A stretch of DNA of 64,000 nt from Exiguobacterium oxidotolerans JCM 12280 (GTDB taxonomy: Bacteria; Bacillota; Bacilli; Exiguobacteriales; Exiguobacteriaceae). The notes under the pieces were generated by a model. The model was not told the origin of the DNA. It saw nothing but the letters and a program-made list of their open reading frames with translations, and searched no databases. This document shows, piece by piece, positions 53,111 to 61,399 of this stretch; the stretch's first letter is position 1; every line of letters begins with the position of its first letter. Made by a program: the position numbers and the translations under genes. Location of the stretch: NCBI RefSeq assembly GCF_000702625.1, contig NZ_JNIS01000001.1, forward strand, positions 1,374,501 to 1,438,500. The letters are read 5' to 3'.

Positions 53111-53145
53111 GAGCCGCCCTGTTGATTGGGGCGGCTCTTTTTGTT
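53111..53145 (+). terminator. ABC-F gene terminator
   Basis: GAGCCGCC...GGCGGCTC hairpin followed by TTTTTG. Confidence 0.9.
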
Positions 53146-53180
53146 TTGTATCGAAAAAGAGAATGGCGGTAATGCGGATT

Positions 53181-53647
53181 TTGTCAGGTCCTTTGGATGA
53201 ACGGCGCAGTCGTACGGGATGCAAAGCTTCCTCCTTTCCGTTGCTTTCCTCAAGCGCATGATTTGTCAGGTCCTTTGGATGAACGGCGCAGTCGTAGGGG
53301 ATTCAAAGCTTCTTCCTTTCCGTTGCTTTTCTCAAGCGCATGATTTGTCAGGTCCTTTGGATGAACGGCGCAGTCGTATGGGATTCAAAGCTTCTTCCTT
53401 TCCGTTGCTTTTCTCAAGCGCATGACTTGTCAGGTCCTTTGGATGAACGGCGCAGTCGTAGGGGATTCAACGCTTCCTCCTTTCCGTTGCTTTCCTCAAG
53501 CGCATGACTTGTCAGGTCCTTTGGATGAACGGCGCAGTCGTACGTGATGCAAAGCTTCCTCCTTTCCTATGCTTTCCTCAAGCGCATGATTTGTCAGGTC
53601 CTTTGGATGAACGGCGCAGTCGTATGGGATTCAAAGCTTCTTCCTTT
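53181..53647. repeat. Tandem array of 82-bp units (about six copies)
   Basis: Units begin with TTGTCAGGTCCTTTGGATGA at 53181, 53263, 53345, 53427, 53509 and 53591, each exactly 82 bp apart. They differ only by scattered substitutions. The last unit runs directly into the structured element at 53648. As 82 is not a multiple of three and no ribosome site is seen, the array is non-coding. Each unit also carries the CCGTTGCTTTCCTC edge of the structured element. Confidence 0.93.
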
Positions 53648-53767
53648 CCGTTGCTTTCCTCGGGCGAGGCGCAAGCCGTTGCTTCTTGTCCCGTAAGGAC
53701 AAGAAGCAGGGTCTCGCCTGCCTCTGACAGCGCGTTAAAACGCGCCTTATCCCGTAGGAGTCAACGG
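53648..53767 (-). repeat. Structured dispersed repeat element, 120-bp copy
   Basis: Closing arms CCGTTG/CAACGG, hairpin GCGCGTT/AACGCGC (53730-53745), and hairpin GCTTCTTGTCC/GGACAAGAAGC (53681-53707) nested between GGCGAG and CTCGCC. The reverse complement is homologous to 13456-13577. It joins the 82-bp array to the 247-bp array. Confidence 0.85.
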
Positions 53768-54933
53768 AAAAGCAAAGCTTTTTTAAGCTCTCCCTAAGAA
53801 GAACGACATGTAACGCGAATACCTTGGCGCGCATGCCAGCTTGAATCGCTTCCGTAGCGAAAAGCGGGCGTCCGCGACCCTGCAACGCAGTGAAGCGGCG
53901 TGGACGCTCGCCGCTCGGAGACGAGACAAGGTGGAGCAGCGCGGCACACTACGCACCTTTTTATACCAGTACGCTTCCATTCGAAACGGAACATCTCTGA
54001 CTTGGAATCAACGAAAAAGCAAAGCTTTTTTAAGCTCCATCCAAGAAGAACGACATGTAACACGAATATTTTGAAGCGCATGCCGGCTTGAATCGCTTCC
54101 GTAGCGAAAAGCGGGCGTCCGCGACCCTGCAACGCAGTGAAGCGGCGTGGACGCCCGCCGCTCGGAGACGAGACAAGGTGGAGCAGCGCGGTACACTACG
54201 CACCTTTTTATACCAGTACGCTTCCATTCGAAACGGAACATCTCTGACTTGGAATCAACGAAAAAGCAAAGCTTTTTTAAGCTCCATCTAAGAAGAACGA
54301 CATGTAACGCGAATACCTTGGCGCGCATGCCAGCTTGAATCGCTTCCGTAGCGAAAAGCGGGCGTCCGCGACCCTGCAACGCAGTGAAGCGGCGTGGACG
54401 CTCGCCGCTCGGAGACGAGACAAGGTGGAGCAGCGCGGCACACTACGCACCTTTTTATACCAGTACGCTTCCATTCGAAACGGAACATCTCTGACTTGGA
54501 ATCAACGAAAAAGAAAGCTTTTTTAAGCTCTCCCCAAGAAGAACGACATGTAACGCGAATACCTTGGCGCGCATGCCAGCTTGAATCGCTTCCGTAGCAA
54601 GCGGGCGTCCGCGACCCTGCAGCGCAGTGAAGCGGCGTGGACGCCCGACGCTCGGAGACGAGACAAGGTGGAGCAGCGCGGCACATCTTCATCTCAGTAC
54701 GCTTCCATTCGAAACGGAACATCTCTGACTTGGAATCAACGAAAAAGCAAAGCTTTTTTAAGCTCTCCCTAAGAAGAACGACATGTAACGCGAATACCTT
54801 GGCGCGCATGCCAGCTTGAATCGCTTCCGTAGCGAAAAGCGGGCGTCCGCGACCCTGCAACGCAGTGAAGCGGCGTGGACGCTCGCCGCTCGGAGACGAG
54901 ACAAGGTGGAGCAGCGCGGTACACTATACGCAC
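53761..54933. repeat. Tandem array of about 247-bp units (five copies)
   Basis: Units start at 53761, 54008, 54255, 54502 and 54736 (spacings 247, 247, 247, 234); the fifth ends near 54933. Each holds GCGGGCGTCC...GGACGCCCGC-type arms, a CTCG-GAGA-CGAG hairpin, CGCTTCCGTAGCG and AGCTTTTTTAAGCT. Frames as long as 190 codons on the minus strand arise by chance because the units lack stops, but 247 is not divisible by three, so the frame changes between units. A diverged copy lies at 13289-13455. Confidence 0.93.
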
Positions 54934-55074
54934 ACTTCTATCCTGGCTCTAAACAGGCAGAAGTAAAACGTTCTTTCCCTACTTTATTTTTTGTTCATAG
55001 ACTTAACGATTGCTTTGCTTCCTAACTTGTATCACACTATGAAACATACGAAACTTTTTAAAGGAGCGAATGAG

Positions 55075-55860
55075 ATGGAAACGATCACGAACAAAGCTAG
55101 TCTTTCTTTAATTGCCATACCGAGCGGAGGGGACGAAGAGTTATTCTGTCGCCTGTATTCTCCGGCAAGTACAGGTCCTGCTCCGTTAATCGTCCTCTTC
55201 CACGGGTTTCCCGGGAAACAATTGAACATGGACTGGGCGGTCCGTCTCCAAGAAATCGGCTACCATGTCCTCGTGACCTCTTATCGCGGCAGCATCGGCA
55301 GCCCGGGTGCGTTCCGTTTTCGTCATGTCCTGGAAGATGCGACAGCAATCATGGAGCATGTCGCTTCTCCGACCTTTATAGAACAGCATGATGTGCTCAG
55401 CGACCAAATTACGATTGTCGGTCACAGCATGGGTGGATTTGCTGGTCTACACGCTTTTGCTGCTGTTCCGCACATCAAACATTACATCGGAATTTCTCCG
55501 TTCAACTTCGGTTTAATCGGTCAACTGATCCTCGACTATCCGGAACACGAGGACGCCTTACGCGGCGTTCTCAGTCGTGGTGCGTCTTTCCTCACAGCGA
55601 CTGACGGCGATACGTTACTCGAGGAGTTAAAAACCAACCATGCAAGTTGGAACCTTCTTGCGCTCAAGGAAGAACTAAAGGACCGCTCGGCATTGCTCGT
55701 CACGTCTGAACGGGATGAAACATCCGTCAAAGCGCTCCACCACGACCTCCTTCAAAACGCCGGTTACTTCGAAGAACTCGTCGTCGACAGTGATCACAAC
55801 TACATCGAAAATCGGGAAGACGCTTTTGTCGCATGGACGAAGTGGCTCGAGCAACGATAA
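55075..55860 (+). CDS. Alpha/beta hydrolase (prolyl-oligopeptidase-like serine hydrolase)
   Basis: A 261-residue cytoplasmic hydrolase. LIVLFHGFPGKQ is the oxyanion region, nucleophile Ser in VGHSMGGFAGL, acid in VTSERDETS and His in VDSDHNYIE. Substrate unknown. AAAGGAG is eight bases before the ATG at 55075; the longer frame from 54991 reaches toward the repeat array and is rejected. Confidence 0.88.
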   Translation: METITNKASLSLIAIPSGGDEELFCRLYSPASTGPAPLIVLFHGFPGKQLNMDWAVRLQEIGYHVLVTSYRGSIGSPGAFRFRHVLEDATAIMEHVASPTFIEQHDVLSDQITIVGHSMGGFAGLHAFAAVPHIKHYIGISPFNFGLIGQLILDYPEHEDALRGVLSRGASFLTATDGDTLLEELKTNHASWNLLALKEELKDRSALLVTSERDETSVKALHHDLLQNAGYFEELVVDSDHNYIENREDAFVAWTKWLEQR

Positions 55861-55861
55861 T

Positions 55862-55905
55862 AAAACCGGAATCCTCTTAAGACGTCGAGGATTCCGGTTT
55901 TATTT
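55862..55905. terminator. Bidirectional terminator
   Basis: AAAACCGGAATCCTC and GAGGATTCCGGTTTT between convergent genes. Confidence 0.92.
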
Positions 55906-56449
55906 GAACTTTTGTTTTAGGACGCAGACGCATCCGGTAAAGAATCAATGCGATGAATGTCAGTGTCGAAGCCGCATACCAGATTGTCGTAAACAACGTT
56001 CCCGTATCTGTCCCGATGAAGAGACCATGGAGCGTCATCAATCCCCAAGCCGGTAAGACAAGCCAGTGCGTTAATTTCCATAAGGTTTTTCCGAGCGTCT
56101 CTTTTAGGAAGTCCGACGTGATCAGGACAAAACCGAAGAGATAAAGACTGATTGTCCCAAAGGCATTCCACAGTGGTTCGTAAGAAGCGTTACCCGGTAT
56201 CAAAATCTCGAGGATCGATAGCGGTGCATACGTATCCACGACAATCAACGTCGCGTGGAGGACAATCGCGAGCAGTCCGGCCCATCCGCTATAGAGGTGG
56301 ATGTTATGAAGTCGTGCTTTTTGTTTTCGGAGATTCGGAAACGAGCCTAATAATCCAGCTAATACGGATAACGTCATCAAAAAGTGACCTGCTAGCCCAC
56401 TCAGACGAATCATCGTCCAGGTCGAAAACATCCATTTCAACCAGTCCAT
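55877..56449 (-). CDS. Ferric-reductase-like/YedZ-type heme membrane protein
   Basis: A 190-residue protein with about five to six membrane helices and several in-helix His (GHFLMTL, LHNIHLYSGW, VLHATL, LTHWLVL, LHGLF), as in cytochrome b-type ferric reductase domains. It lacks FAD and NADPH domains, so it should accept electrons from a partner, probably a flavoprotein matured by the ApbE encoded upstream. The ATG at 56449 follows GGGGAG. It overlaps apbE by 13 bp. Confidence 0.82.
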   Translation of the reverse strand: MDWLKWMFSTWTMIRLSGLAGHFLMTLSVLAGLLGSFPNLRKQKARLHNIHLYSGWAGLLAIVLHATLIVVDTYAPLSILEILIPGNASYEPLWNAFGTISLYLFGFVLITSDFLKETLGKTLWKLTHWLVLPAWGLMTLHGLFIGTDTGTLFTTIWYAASTLTFIALILYRMRLRPKTKVQIKPESSTS

Positions 56450-57327
56450 AGTGCACACTCCCCTTTCTTCTCGGATAGGATTTCACCTGACGCGTCGAGT
56501 AACAATAATCGTCCATTCGGAAACCATTTGAATAACTTCTCTTGCCGTTCCTGTTCTGTCATCTGAAAAGCAAGTTTCGTCATTACTTCTGCTTCATACA
56601 GCTGTGGAGCAGAAGCCGTCACTTGAATGAGCGGTGTCTCAATCGGTCGCCCCGTTTTACCGTCAAGTAAGTGATGATTCATCCGTTCGCCGACATGCCA
56701 GGAGCGATAAATTCGATTCGAGGTTGCGATTGCCCCTTGTCGAAGGCTGATTTCCGCGATTTCTTCGTCTGTATGTGGATGTGTAACGCCAATCTTCCAT
56801 GGTGTTTCGTCCGACCAGACGACGACATCACCGCCCGCTTCAATCAATCCGCGTCGACATTCTTTCCGAAGGCGTTGCGCCACCATCATTGCTGCTGCGC
56901 CTTTCCCGATTCCACCTAAGTCAATTGCTCCTCCACCGACACGTGTCACTTCAAGTCCTTCGAGAATAAATGGTGTAATCTCTGGGGGACCAACCCGTTC
57001 CGACTCAGTCGCATAGTGAAACGGAAAGGAATCCCGGTATCCGTTCGCCTGTTGTTGTTCAAGAAGAAACGGAGAAAAATAATGCTCCGTCTGTTCAAAA
57101 TAACGAATCGAACGCTTTAGTAACCGAGCGAGTGGTAACGAAATCGATAAGGTTTCACCGATTCGAAGGCGATTCAACCGATTCACTTCACTCGCTTCAG
57201 CAAATCGTGACCACTCTCGATCAACGTAGCTGAAAAATCGTTCAATCTCCTGCCATTCTTCTTCAGAAATCTGATTTTCCGTCACGAATCGAATCGTATT
57301 ATGCATCGAATAGAGTTGTCGTTCCAT
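56437..57327 (-). CDS. apbE: FAD:protein FMN transferase
   Basis: A 296-residue ApbE-family protein. AIDLGGIGKGAAAMM and HHLLDGKTGRP are the FAD and metal motifs. It attaches FMN covalently to Thr/Ser of target proteins at the outer membrane face. No lipobox or signal is seen, which is unusual for secreted ApbE, so it may act inside. Neither neighbour has an obvious FMN-binding motif. The ATG at 57327 follows AGGAGG by seven bases. Confidence 0.93.
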   Translation of the reverse strand: MERQLYSMHNTIRFVTENQISEEEWQEIERFFSYVDREWSRFAEASEVNRLNRLRIGETLSISLPLARLLKRSIRYFEQTEHYFSPFLLEQQQANGYRDSFPFHYATESERVGPPEITPFILEGLEVTRVGGGAIDLGGIGKGAAAMMVAQRLRKECRRGLIEAGGDVVVWSDETPWKIGVTHPHTDEEIAEISLRQGAIATSNRIYRSWHVGERMNHHLLDGKTGRPIETPLIQVTASAPQLYEAEVMTKLAFQMTEQERQEKLFKWFPNGRLLLLDASGEILSEKKGECALWTG

Positions 57328-57338
57328 CACTTGACCTC

Positions 57339-57647
57339 CTATTTCGAGTGACTCGAGCGTCCGTCGCTATTTCCGCTCGGCTGGCTGAATCCAGAAGAAT
57401 CCTCTCCTGACCATCCCTCATCATCATCATCATAATATCCGCCATCATCGTCTGACTCCTCGTCACCATAAGAATCCCTTTGCGTCGGTTGACTCGGGAA
57501 ATTCGTTTCATTCGAATACGTATCCCCTGTACTGACCGGTGTCGTCGATTGTCCATCTGAGCTGACACTTAATTGACCAATCGCTAGACCGATAAACACC
57601 GTACTACTTAAACCGACCATCCATTTTGCAAACGGCTTTGGTTTCAT
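57339..57647 (-). CDS. Small exported acidic protein of the redox cluster
   Basis: A 102-residue protein: N-terminal membrane helix or signal (about 9-28, WMVGLSSTVFIGLAIGQLSV) followed by a low-complexity Ser/Gly/Asp-rich tail with a DDDGGYYDDDDEGW core. The acidic cluster could bind metal ions such as iron, which would suit a ferric reductase partner; this is inference. First gene of the operon with apbE and the ferric-reductase-like gene. AGAGAGGATG lies upstream of the ATG. Confidence 0.72.
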   Translation of the reverse strand: MKPKPFAKWMVGLSSTVFIGLAIGQLSVSSDGQSTTPVSTGDTYSNETNFPSQPTQRDSYGDEESDDDGGYYDDDDEGWSGEDSSGFSQPSGNSDGRSSHSK

Positions 57648-57697
57648 CTTCCTTCATCCTCTCTCGTTTGTTGTTATCTTTACTGTAGCGCTAAAAA

Positions 57698-57716
57698 CTG
57701 ATAACTAGCTGACGGC
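57698..57716. promoter_or_regulatory. Shared 19-bp motif, putative response-regulator site (divergent promoter)
   Basis: CTGATAACTAGCTGACGGC contains CTGA twice, 11 bp apart. On the minus strand it ends 10 bp before TACAGT, a likely -10 for the redox operon. The same motif, inverted with 17 of 19 bases kept, lies at 59604-59622. Confidence 0.65.
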
Positions 57717-57760
57717 AACTATGGGATAATAAGAAAAAATGAACGTGGGGGGGAAAATTC

Positions 57761-58438
57761 ATGCGTGTATTGATTGCAGAAGACGATCAGCGACTCGCGA
57801 AGATGCTTCGACTTCATCTCGAACGTGCCGGCTACCAAGTCGATGTCGCACACGATGGTGTCGATGCACTCAATCAATGTCAGACGTTTCGTTACGATTT
57901 GCTTGTTCTCGATTGGATGATGCCCCATAAGAGCGGTATCGAGGTCGCAGCTGAACTTAGAAAAAATCGTTTTGAAGGTGGTATTTTAATGTTGACGGCA
58001 CGTGATACAGAAATCGACCTCGTCCATGGTCTCGATAGTGGTGCCGACGACTATCTCGTCAAACCGTTTCAATCGAATGAATTGCTTGCCCGTCTCCGAG
58101 CACTGAGTCGTCGACAAAAAAAGGCCTTCGTCGATACGGTATCTTTTCAAGGACTTGAACTCGATGTCTCATCGCAAATGATTTCCTATAATCAGCATCC
58201 ACTCGAATTGACACGTCGTGAATTTGAATTTCTATCACTCTTATTACGCCGACCGGAACAAGTGATGGGCCGTGAACTGATCATCGAAGTCGTTTGGGGA
58301 ATTGGTGCCGACGTTACCGACAACGCTCTCGATGCCTTGGTCCGTCTCGTCCGTAAAAAATTAGAAGCAGTTGGCGCTGCACCACTCATCAAGACCGTCC
58401 GCGGTTTTGGGTATCGTCTTGGTGACCCCCATGCTTGA
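57761..58438 (+). CDS. OmpR-family response regulator of the redox cluster
   Basis: A 225-residue regulator. Receiver with E7-D8-D9, phospho-site D51 (VLDWMMPHKSG) and Lys in LVKPFQS; winged helix with LTRREFEFLSLLLRRPEQVM and RKKLEAVGAAPLIKTVRGFGYRL. Divergent from the acidic protein/apbE operon and overlapping the kinase by eight bases. Its ribosome site is a run of seven G, seven bases before the ATG. Confidence 0.93.
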   Translation: MRVLIAEDDQRLAKMLRLHLERAGYQVDVAHDGVDALNQCQTFRYDLLVLDWMMPHKSGIEVAAELRKNRFEGGILMLTARDTEIDLVHGLDSGADDYLVKPFQSNELLARLRALSRRQKKAFVDTVSFQGLELDVSSQMISYNQHPLELTRREFEFLSLLLRRPEQVMGRELIIEVVWGIGADVTDNALDALVRLVRKKLEAVGAAPLIKTVRGFGYRLGDPHA

Positions 58439-59597
58439 AATGATCCGAAAACGACTGACGCTTTTATTCAGTGGGACTTTTTTACTGTTGTTGATCCTCA
58501 TACTCGTTGGTGTCTACTTTACGACGGCACGGTTACTCGACCAAACAGAGCTCACTCAATTAAAAAACATCTCGAACCGTGATGTCTTCGAACGAATCGA
58601 ACATGGTGAAGACGGCTTGACGCCTAACCCGATTTATTTTCAAGTGCTGGACGAAACGGGTGCAGAACAGTATTCGAGCCTTCCGGATGATTTAACGGAA
58701 GGGACCGTTCAGCGTTTCGTATCCTCTGCTCAAGAAACTGAAAAAGTGACTGTCGAGGACCACCATTTTTTATTGTATCAACGCAATACGAACGAAGGCT
58801 CCATCGTGCTTTTAAAAGAAACGTCTGCTACACGCGATACACTTCAACGTTTAATTGCTGTCTTATCTGGAATCGCTGTCTTATCAACGTTGATTTTGAT
58901 GGGACTCAGTTATGTTCTCGCTGGTCGAGCCGTCCAGCCCGTCCAACAAGCTTTCGACCGGCAACGTCGCTTCACGTCGGACGCCTCCCATGAACTGCGC
59001 ACACCACTGACGATTTTATATAGTGGAATCGAATTGCTTGAAGCTGAATCGCTTAGTCGTGAGGGACAGACGATTCTCGACGATTTAAAAGCCGAGACGA
59101 CTTCGATGCAATTACTCGTCGCGGACTTGCTGTTACTTGCCCGCGGGGGGCAAGCCGTGACCCTGCAATCTGTTGATTTCAGTACGCTCGTCTCAAAGAC
59201 CGCTGAACGGTTCGCCCATACATTATCCAACCGGACACTGCGCATCGAGATTGAACCGAACCTCTCAATTAAAGGGGACGCTAACCAGTTGACGCGCTTA
59301 TTAATGGTCTTTCTAGAGAATGCTTCTGTCTACAGTGATGGCGCGATCGAGGTCCGCTTGTTCAAAGCACCTGGCGAAGTTCAGCTAACAATCGCTGATG
59401 AGGGAATCGGTATCCCGAAAAGCGATCAGGCAAAAATCTTCGAACGCTTCTATCGCGGGGACCATGCTCGCCACGGAACAGGGACCGGTCTCGGTCTCGC
59501 AATCGCTAGCTCGATTGCTGATGCCCATAACGCGAGCATCGAGGTCGACTCCAGTCCAAATGAAGGAACACGGTTTACGATTCATTTCCCACATTAA
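58431..59597 (+). CDS. Membrane sensor histidine kinase of the redox cluster
   Basis: A 388-residue kinase: membrane helices about 11-31 and 141-164, a short extracytoplasmic sensor between, HisKA with H187 (DASHELRTPLTI) and HATPase (MVFLENASVYS, GTGLGLAIASSI). The signal may be iron, copper or redox state given the neighbours; this is inference. The ATG at 58431 overlaps the regulator gene. Confidence 0.92.
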   Translation: MLEMIRKRLTLLFSGTFLLLLILILVGVYFTTARLLDQTELTQLKNISNRDVFERIEHGEDGLTPNPIYFQVLDETGAEQYSSLPDDLTEGTVQRFVSSAQETEKVTVEDHHFLLYQRNTNEGSIVLLKETSATRDTLQRLIAVLSGIAVLSTLILMGLSYVLAGRAVQPVQQAFDRQRRFTSDASHELRTPLTILYSGIELLEAESLSREGQTILDDLKAETTSMQLLVADLLLLARGGQAVTLQSVDFSTLVSKTAERFAHTLSNRTLRIEIEPNLSIKGDANQLTRLLMVFLENASVYSDGAIEVRLFKAPGEVQLTIADEGIGIPKSDQAKIFERFYRGDHARHGTGTGLGLAIASSIADAHNASIEVDSSPNEGTRFTIHFPH

Positions 59598-59603
59598 GTA
59601 AAG

Positions 59604-59638
59604 CCGTCAGCTAACTATCAGGTAGCAGGGGTAAAGTA
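59604..59638 (+). promoter_or_regulatory. Second 19-bp motif with -10, upstream of DUF2231 gene
   Basis: GCCGTCAGCTAACTATCAG (59604-59622) is the inverted counterpart of 57698-57716. TAAAGT follows after 10 bp (59633-59638), the same spacing as in the divergent promoter, and there is no separate -35. It predicts activation by the adjacent response regulator. Confidence 0.65.
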
Positions 59639-59677
59639 ATGAATAGTCATACACTCATTACTTAAGGAGGATTTATC

Positions 59678-60085
59678 ATGCTATTCGGTGTTCCGCTCCA
59701 CCCCTTACTCGTCCATGCTCCAATCGGTCTGTTACTGTTCGCTACACTACTATTAGTCTTTAGTTTAAAATGGGTTCAATTGAAATTGTTTGCTCTGATC
59801 ACCCTATTCACCGGTCTCCTCGCAGGGGTCGCTGCGTATCTATCCGGAGATGAGACAAAAGACTATGCCCGTTCGACGTTCAATGCGACACGGGCTGCGA
59901 TTGAAGATCATGAACACTTTGCGCTTTACAGTCTGATTGCTTTCGGTATTTCCTTTGTATTGTTGATTTTCAATTATCGATCAAATAAAAAAATGCTTCT
60001 TATCTTCAGTCTAATCGTCGCAGTGATTGGTAGTGGATTACTTGCTTATGCCGGTCATCTCGGCGGACAGATCGTGTACAAATAA
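59678..60085 (+). CDS. DUF2231 membrane protein
   Basis: A 135-residue protein with four membrane helices. HPLLVHAPIGLLLF at the N-terminus, a central DHEHFAL and YAGHLGGQIVY at the end are the DUF2231 hallmarks; the conserved His residues suggest heme or metal binding. AAGGAGG precedes the ATG. Probably coregulated with the ferric-reductase-like operon through the shared motif. Confidence 0.85.
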   Translation: MLFGVPLHPLLVHAPIGLLLFATLLLVFSLKWVQLKLFALITLFTGLLAGVAAYLSGDETKDYARSTFNATRAAIEDHEHFALYSLIAFGISFVLLIFNYRSNKKMLLIFSLIVAVIGSGLLAYAGHLGGQIVYK

Positions 60086-60100
60086 AGAGTCTTATCAATC

Positions 60101-60140
60101 AAAAAATCCCGTTTCCGATGAATGGAAACGGGATTTTTTT
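60101..60140. terminator. Bidirectional terminator
   Basis: AAAAAATCCCGTTTCC and GGAAACGGGATTTTTTT between convergent genes. Confidence 0.95.
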
Positions 60141-60152
60141 GATTGACTTTGC

Positions 60153-61388
60153 TTACTTCCGGTGTGTCCGTCCTGGGCGACGATTATTCGACCGGCGTGT
60201 ATTGCCACGGCCTTCCGTTGTCGGCTTTTTCGTGCCTTTACTTTGGTCATGCTGTGCCCGAATCATTTCATCTGACAATTCAACGACGATTGGTGTAACT
60301 TCGACCCCAAGTTCGCGTTCCATGTCACGGAAACTCCGACCGTCTTTCGGTGTGACGATCGAAATCGCGACGCCGTCGTTTCCGGCACGTCCCGTCCGCC
60401 CGATCCGGTGGACATAGCTTTCTGCATCGTCCGGCAAGTCATAGTTGAAGACGTGTGTGACGCCTGTGACATCCAGTCCGCGTGACGCAACATCTGTCGC
60501 AATCAAGAATGGCGTTTTTCCTTGATAGAACTTCGCCATCGCCTTTTCACGTTTTCCTTGCGTCAATCCACCGTGTAACTCATCCGTCGGGTACCCTTGC
60601 ATTTGCAATTCTTCGTTTAATTTCGTTACACGACGTTGCGTCCGACAGAAAATGATTGCGGCATACGGGCGCATTTCGTCGAGCATCGTCCGAAGTGTCG
60701 CTTGCTTACGACGATCCGTCGTTTCGACGACGAATTGTTCAATCGCATCGACCGTTACTTTTTCAGCTTCGACTTGAATTTCAATCGGGTCACGAAGGTA
60801 AGTTTTCGCGAGTTGCTCGACTTTTGGTGGCATCGTCGCAGATAACATGACGAATTGACGATCGACCGGTGCTGCCGCGATGATGTCTTCAATTTCCGGT
60901 AAGAAACCGATTTGAAGCATTTGATCGGCTTCATCTAAGACGAGTGTCTTCAGCGCGCTCAAATCAAGTGTTCCCCGTCCGACATGGTCTAAAATTCGTC
61001 CAGGTGTCCCGATGATGATTTGCGGCATCCGTCCGAGACGTTGGATTTGTTTAAAGACATCTTGTCCGCCATATACAGCAAGTGCCCGAATGTCTTCCAT
61101 ATTCCGAATCAACTTATGTGTTTCGTCGGCAATCTGACGCGCAAGTTCACGTGTCGGTGCGACGATCAATGCTTGAACCGTCTTGCTCTCTAAATCGATT
61201 TGCTCGAGAATCGGTAACAAGAAGGCAAGTGTCTTCCCTGTACCTGTTTGTGCTTTTCCTATTAAATCACGTCCCGCAAGCAAATGCGGAATAGCTTGTT
61301 CTTGAATCGGCGTCGGTTGCTTGATGCCTTGCTTTTGTAGTTTTTTTATCCACAGTTCTTGAATGTTTAATGTTTCGAATGTTGACAT
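60153..61388 (-). CDS. DEAD-box RNA helicase
   Basis: A 411-residue ATP-dependent RNA helicase. Q motif (GIKQPTPIQEQ), AQTGTGKT, PTRELA, TPGRI, DEAD, SAT, and HRIGRTGRAG are all intact, with a short Arg/Asn/Gly-rich basic tail. It resembles CshB/YfmL-size cold-shock helicases of Bacillales. AGGAGG precedes the ATG. Its leader has an unusual set of hairpins (61400-61466). Confidence 0.95.
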   Translation of the reverse strand: MSTFETLNIQELWIKKLQKQGIKQPTPIQEQAIPHLLAGRDLIGKAQTGTGKTLAFLLPILEQIDLESKTVQALIVAPTRELARQIADETHKLIRNMEDIRALAVYGGQDVFKQIQRLGRMPQIIIGTPGRILDHVGRGTLDLSALKTLVLDEADQMLQIGFLPEIEDIIAAAPVDRQFVMLSATMPPKVEQLAKTYLRDPIEIQVEAEKVTVDAIEQFVVETTDRRKQATLRTMLDEMRPYAAIIFCRTQRRVTKLNEELQMQGYPTDELHGGLTQGKREKAMAKFYQGKTPFLIATDVASRGLDVTGVTHVFNYDLPDDAESYVHRIGRTGRAGNDGVAISIVTPKDGRSFRDMERELGVEVTPIVVELSDEMIRAQHDQSKGTKKPTTEGRGNTRRSNNRRPGRTHRK

Positions 61389-61399
61389 AGTATCCTCCT

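Noticed and set aside
53219-53797. Several 60-100 codon frames across the 82-bp array
   Set aside because: The 82-bp period changes the frame in each unit, so no repeated protein can be encoded.
54288-54860. 190-codon open frame on the minus strand within the 247-bp repeats
   Set aside because: It only exists because the repeat units lack stops; units are not a multiple of three, no ribosome site is present and similar frames exist on both strands.
53181-54933. CRISPR array
   Set aside because: Repeats are contiguous tandem units of 82 and 247 bp without short repeats and unique spacers, and no cas genes are present.
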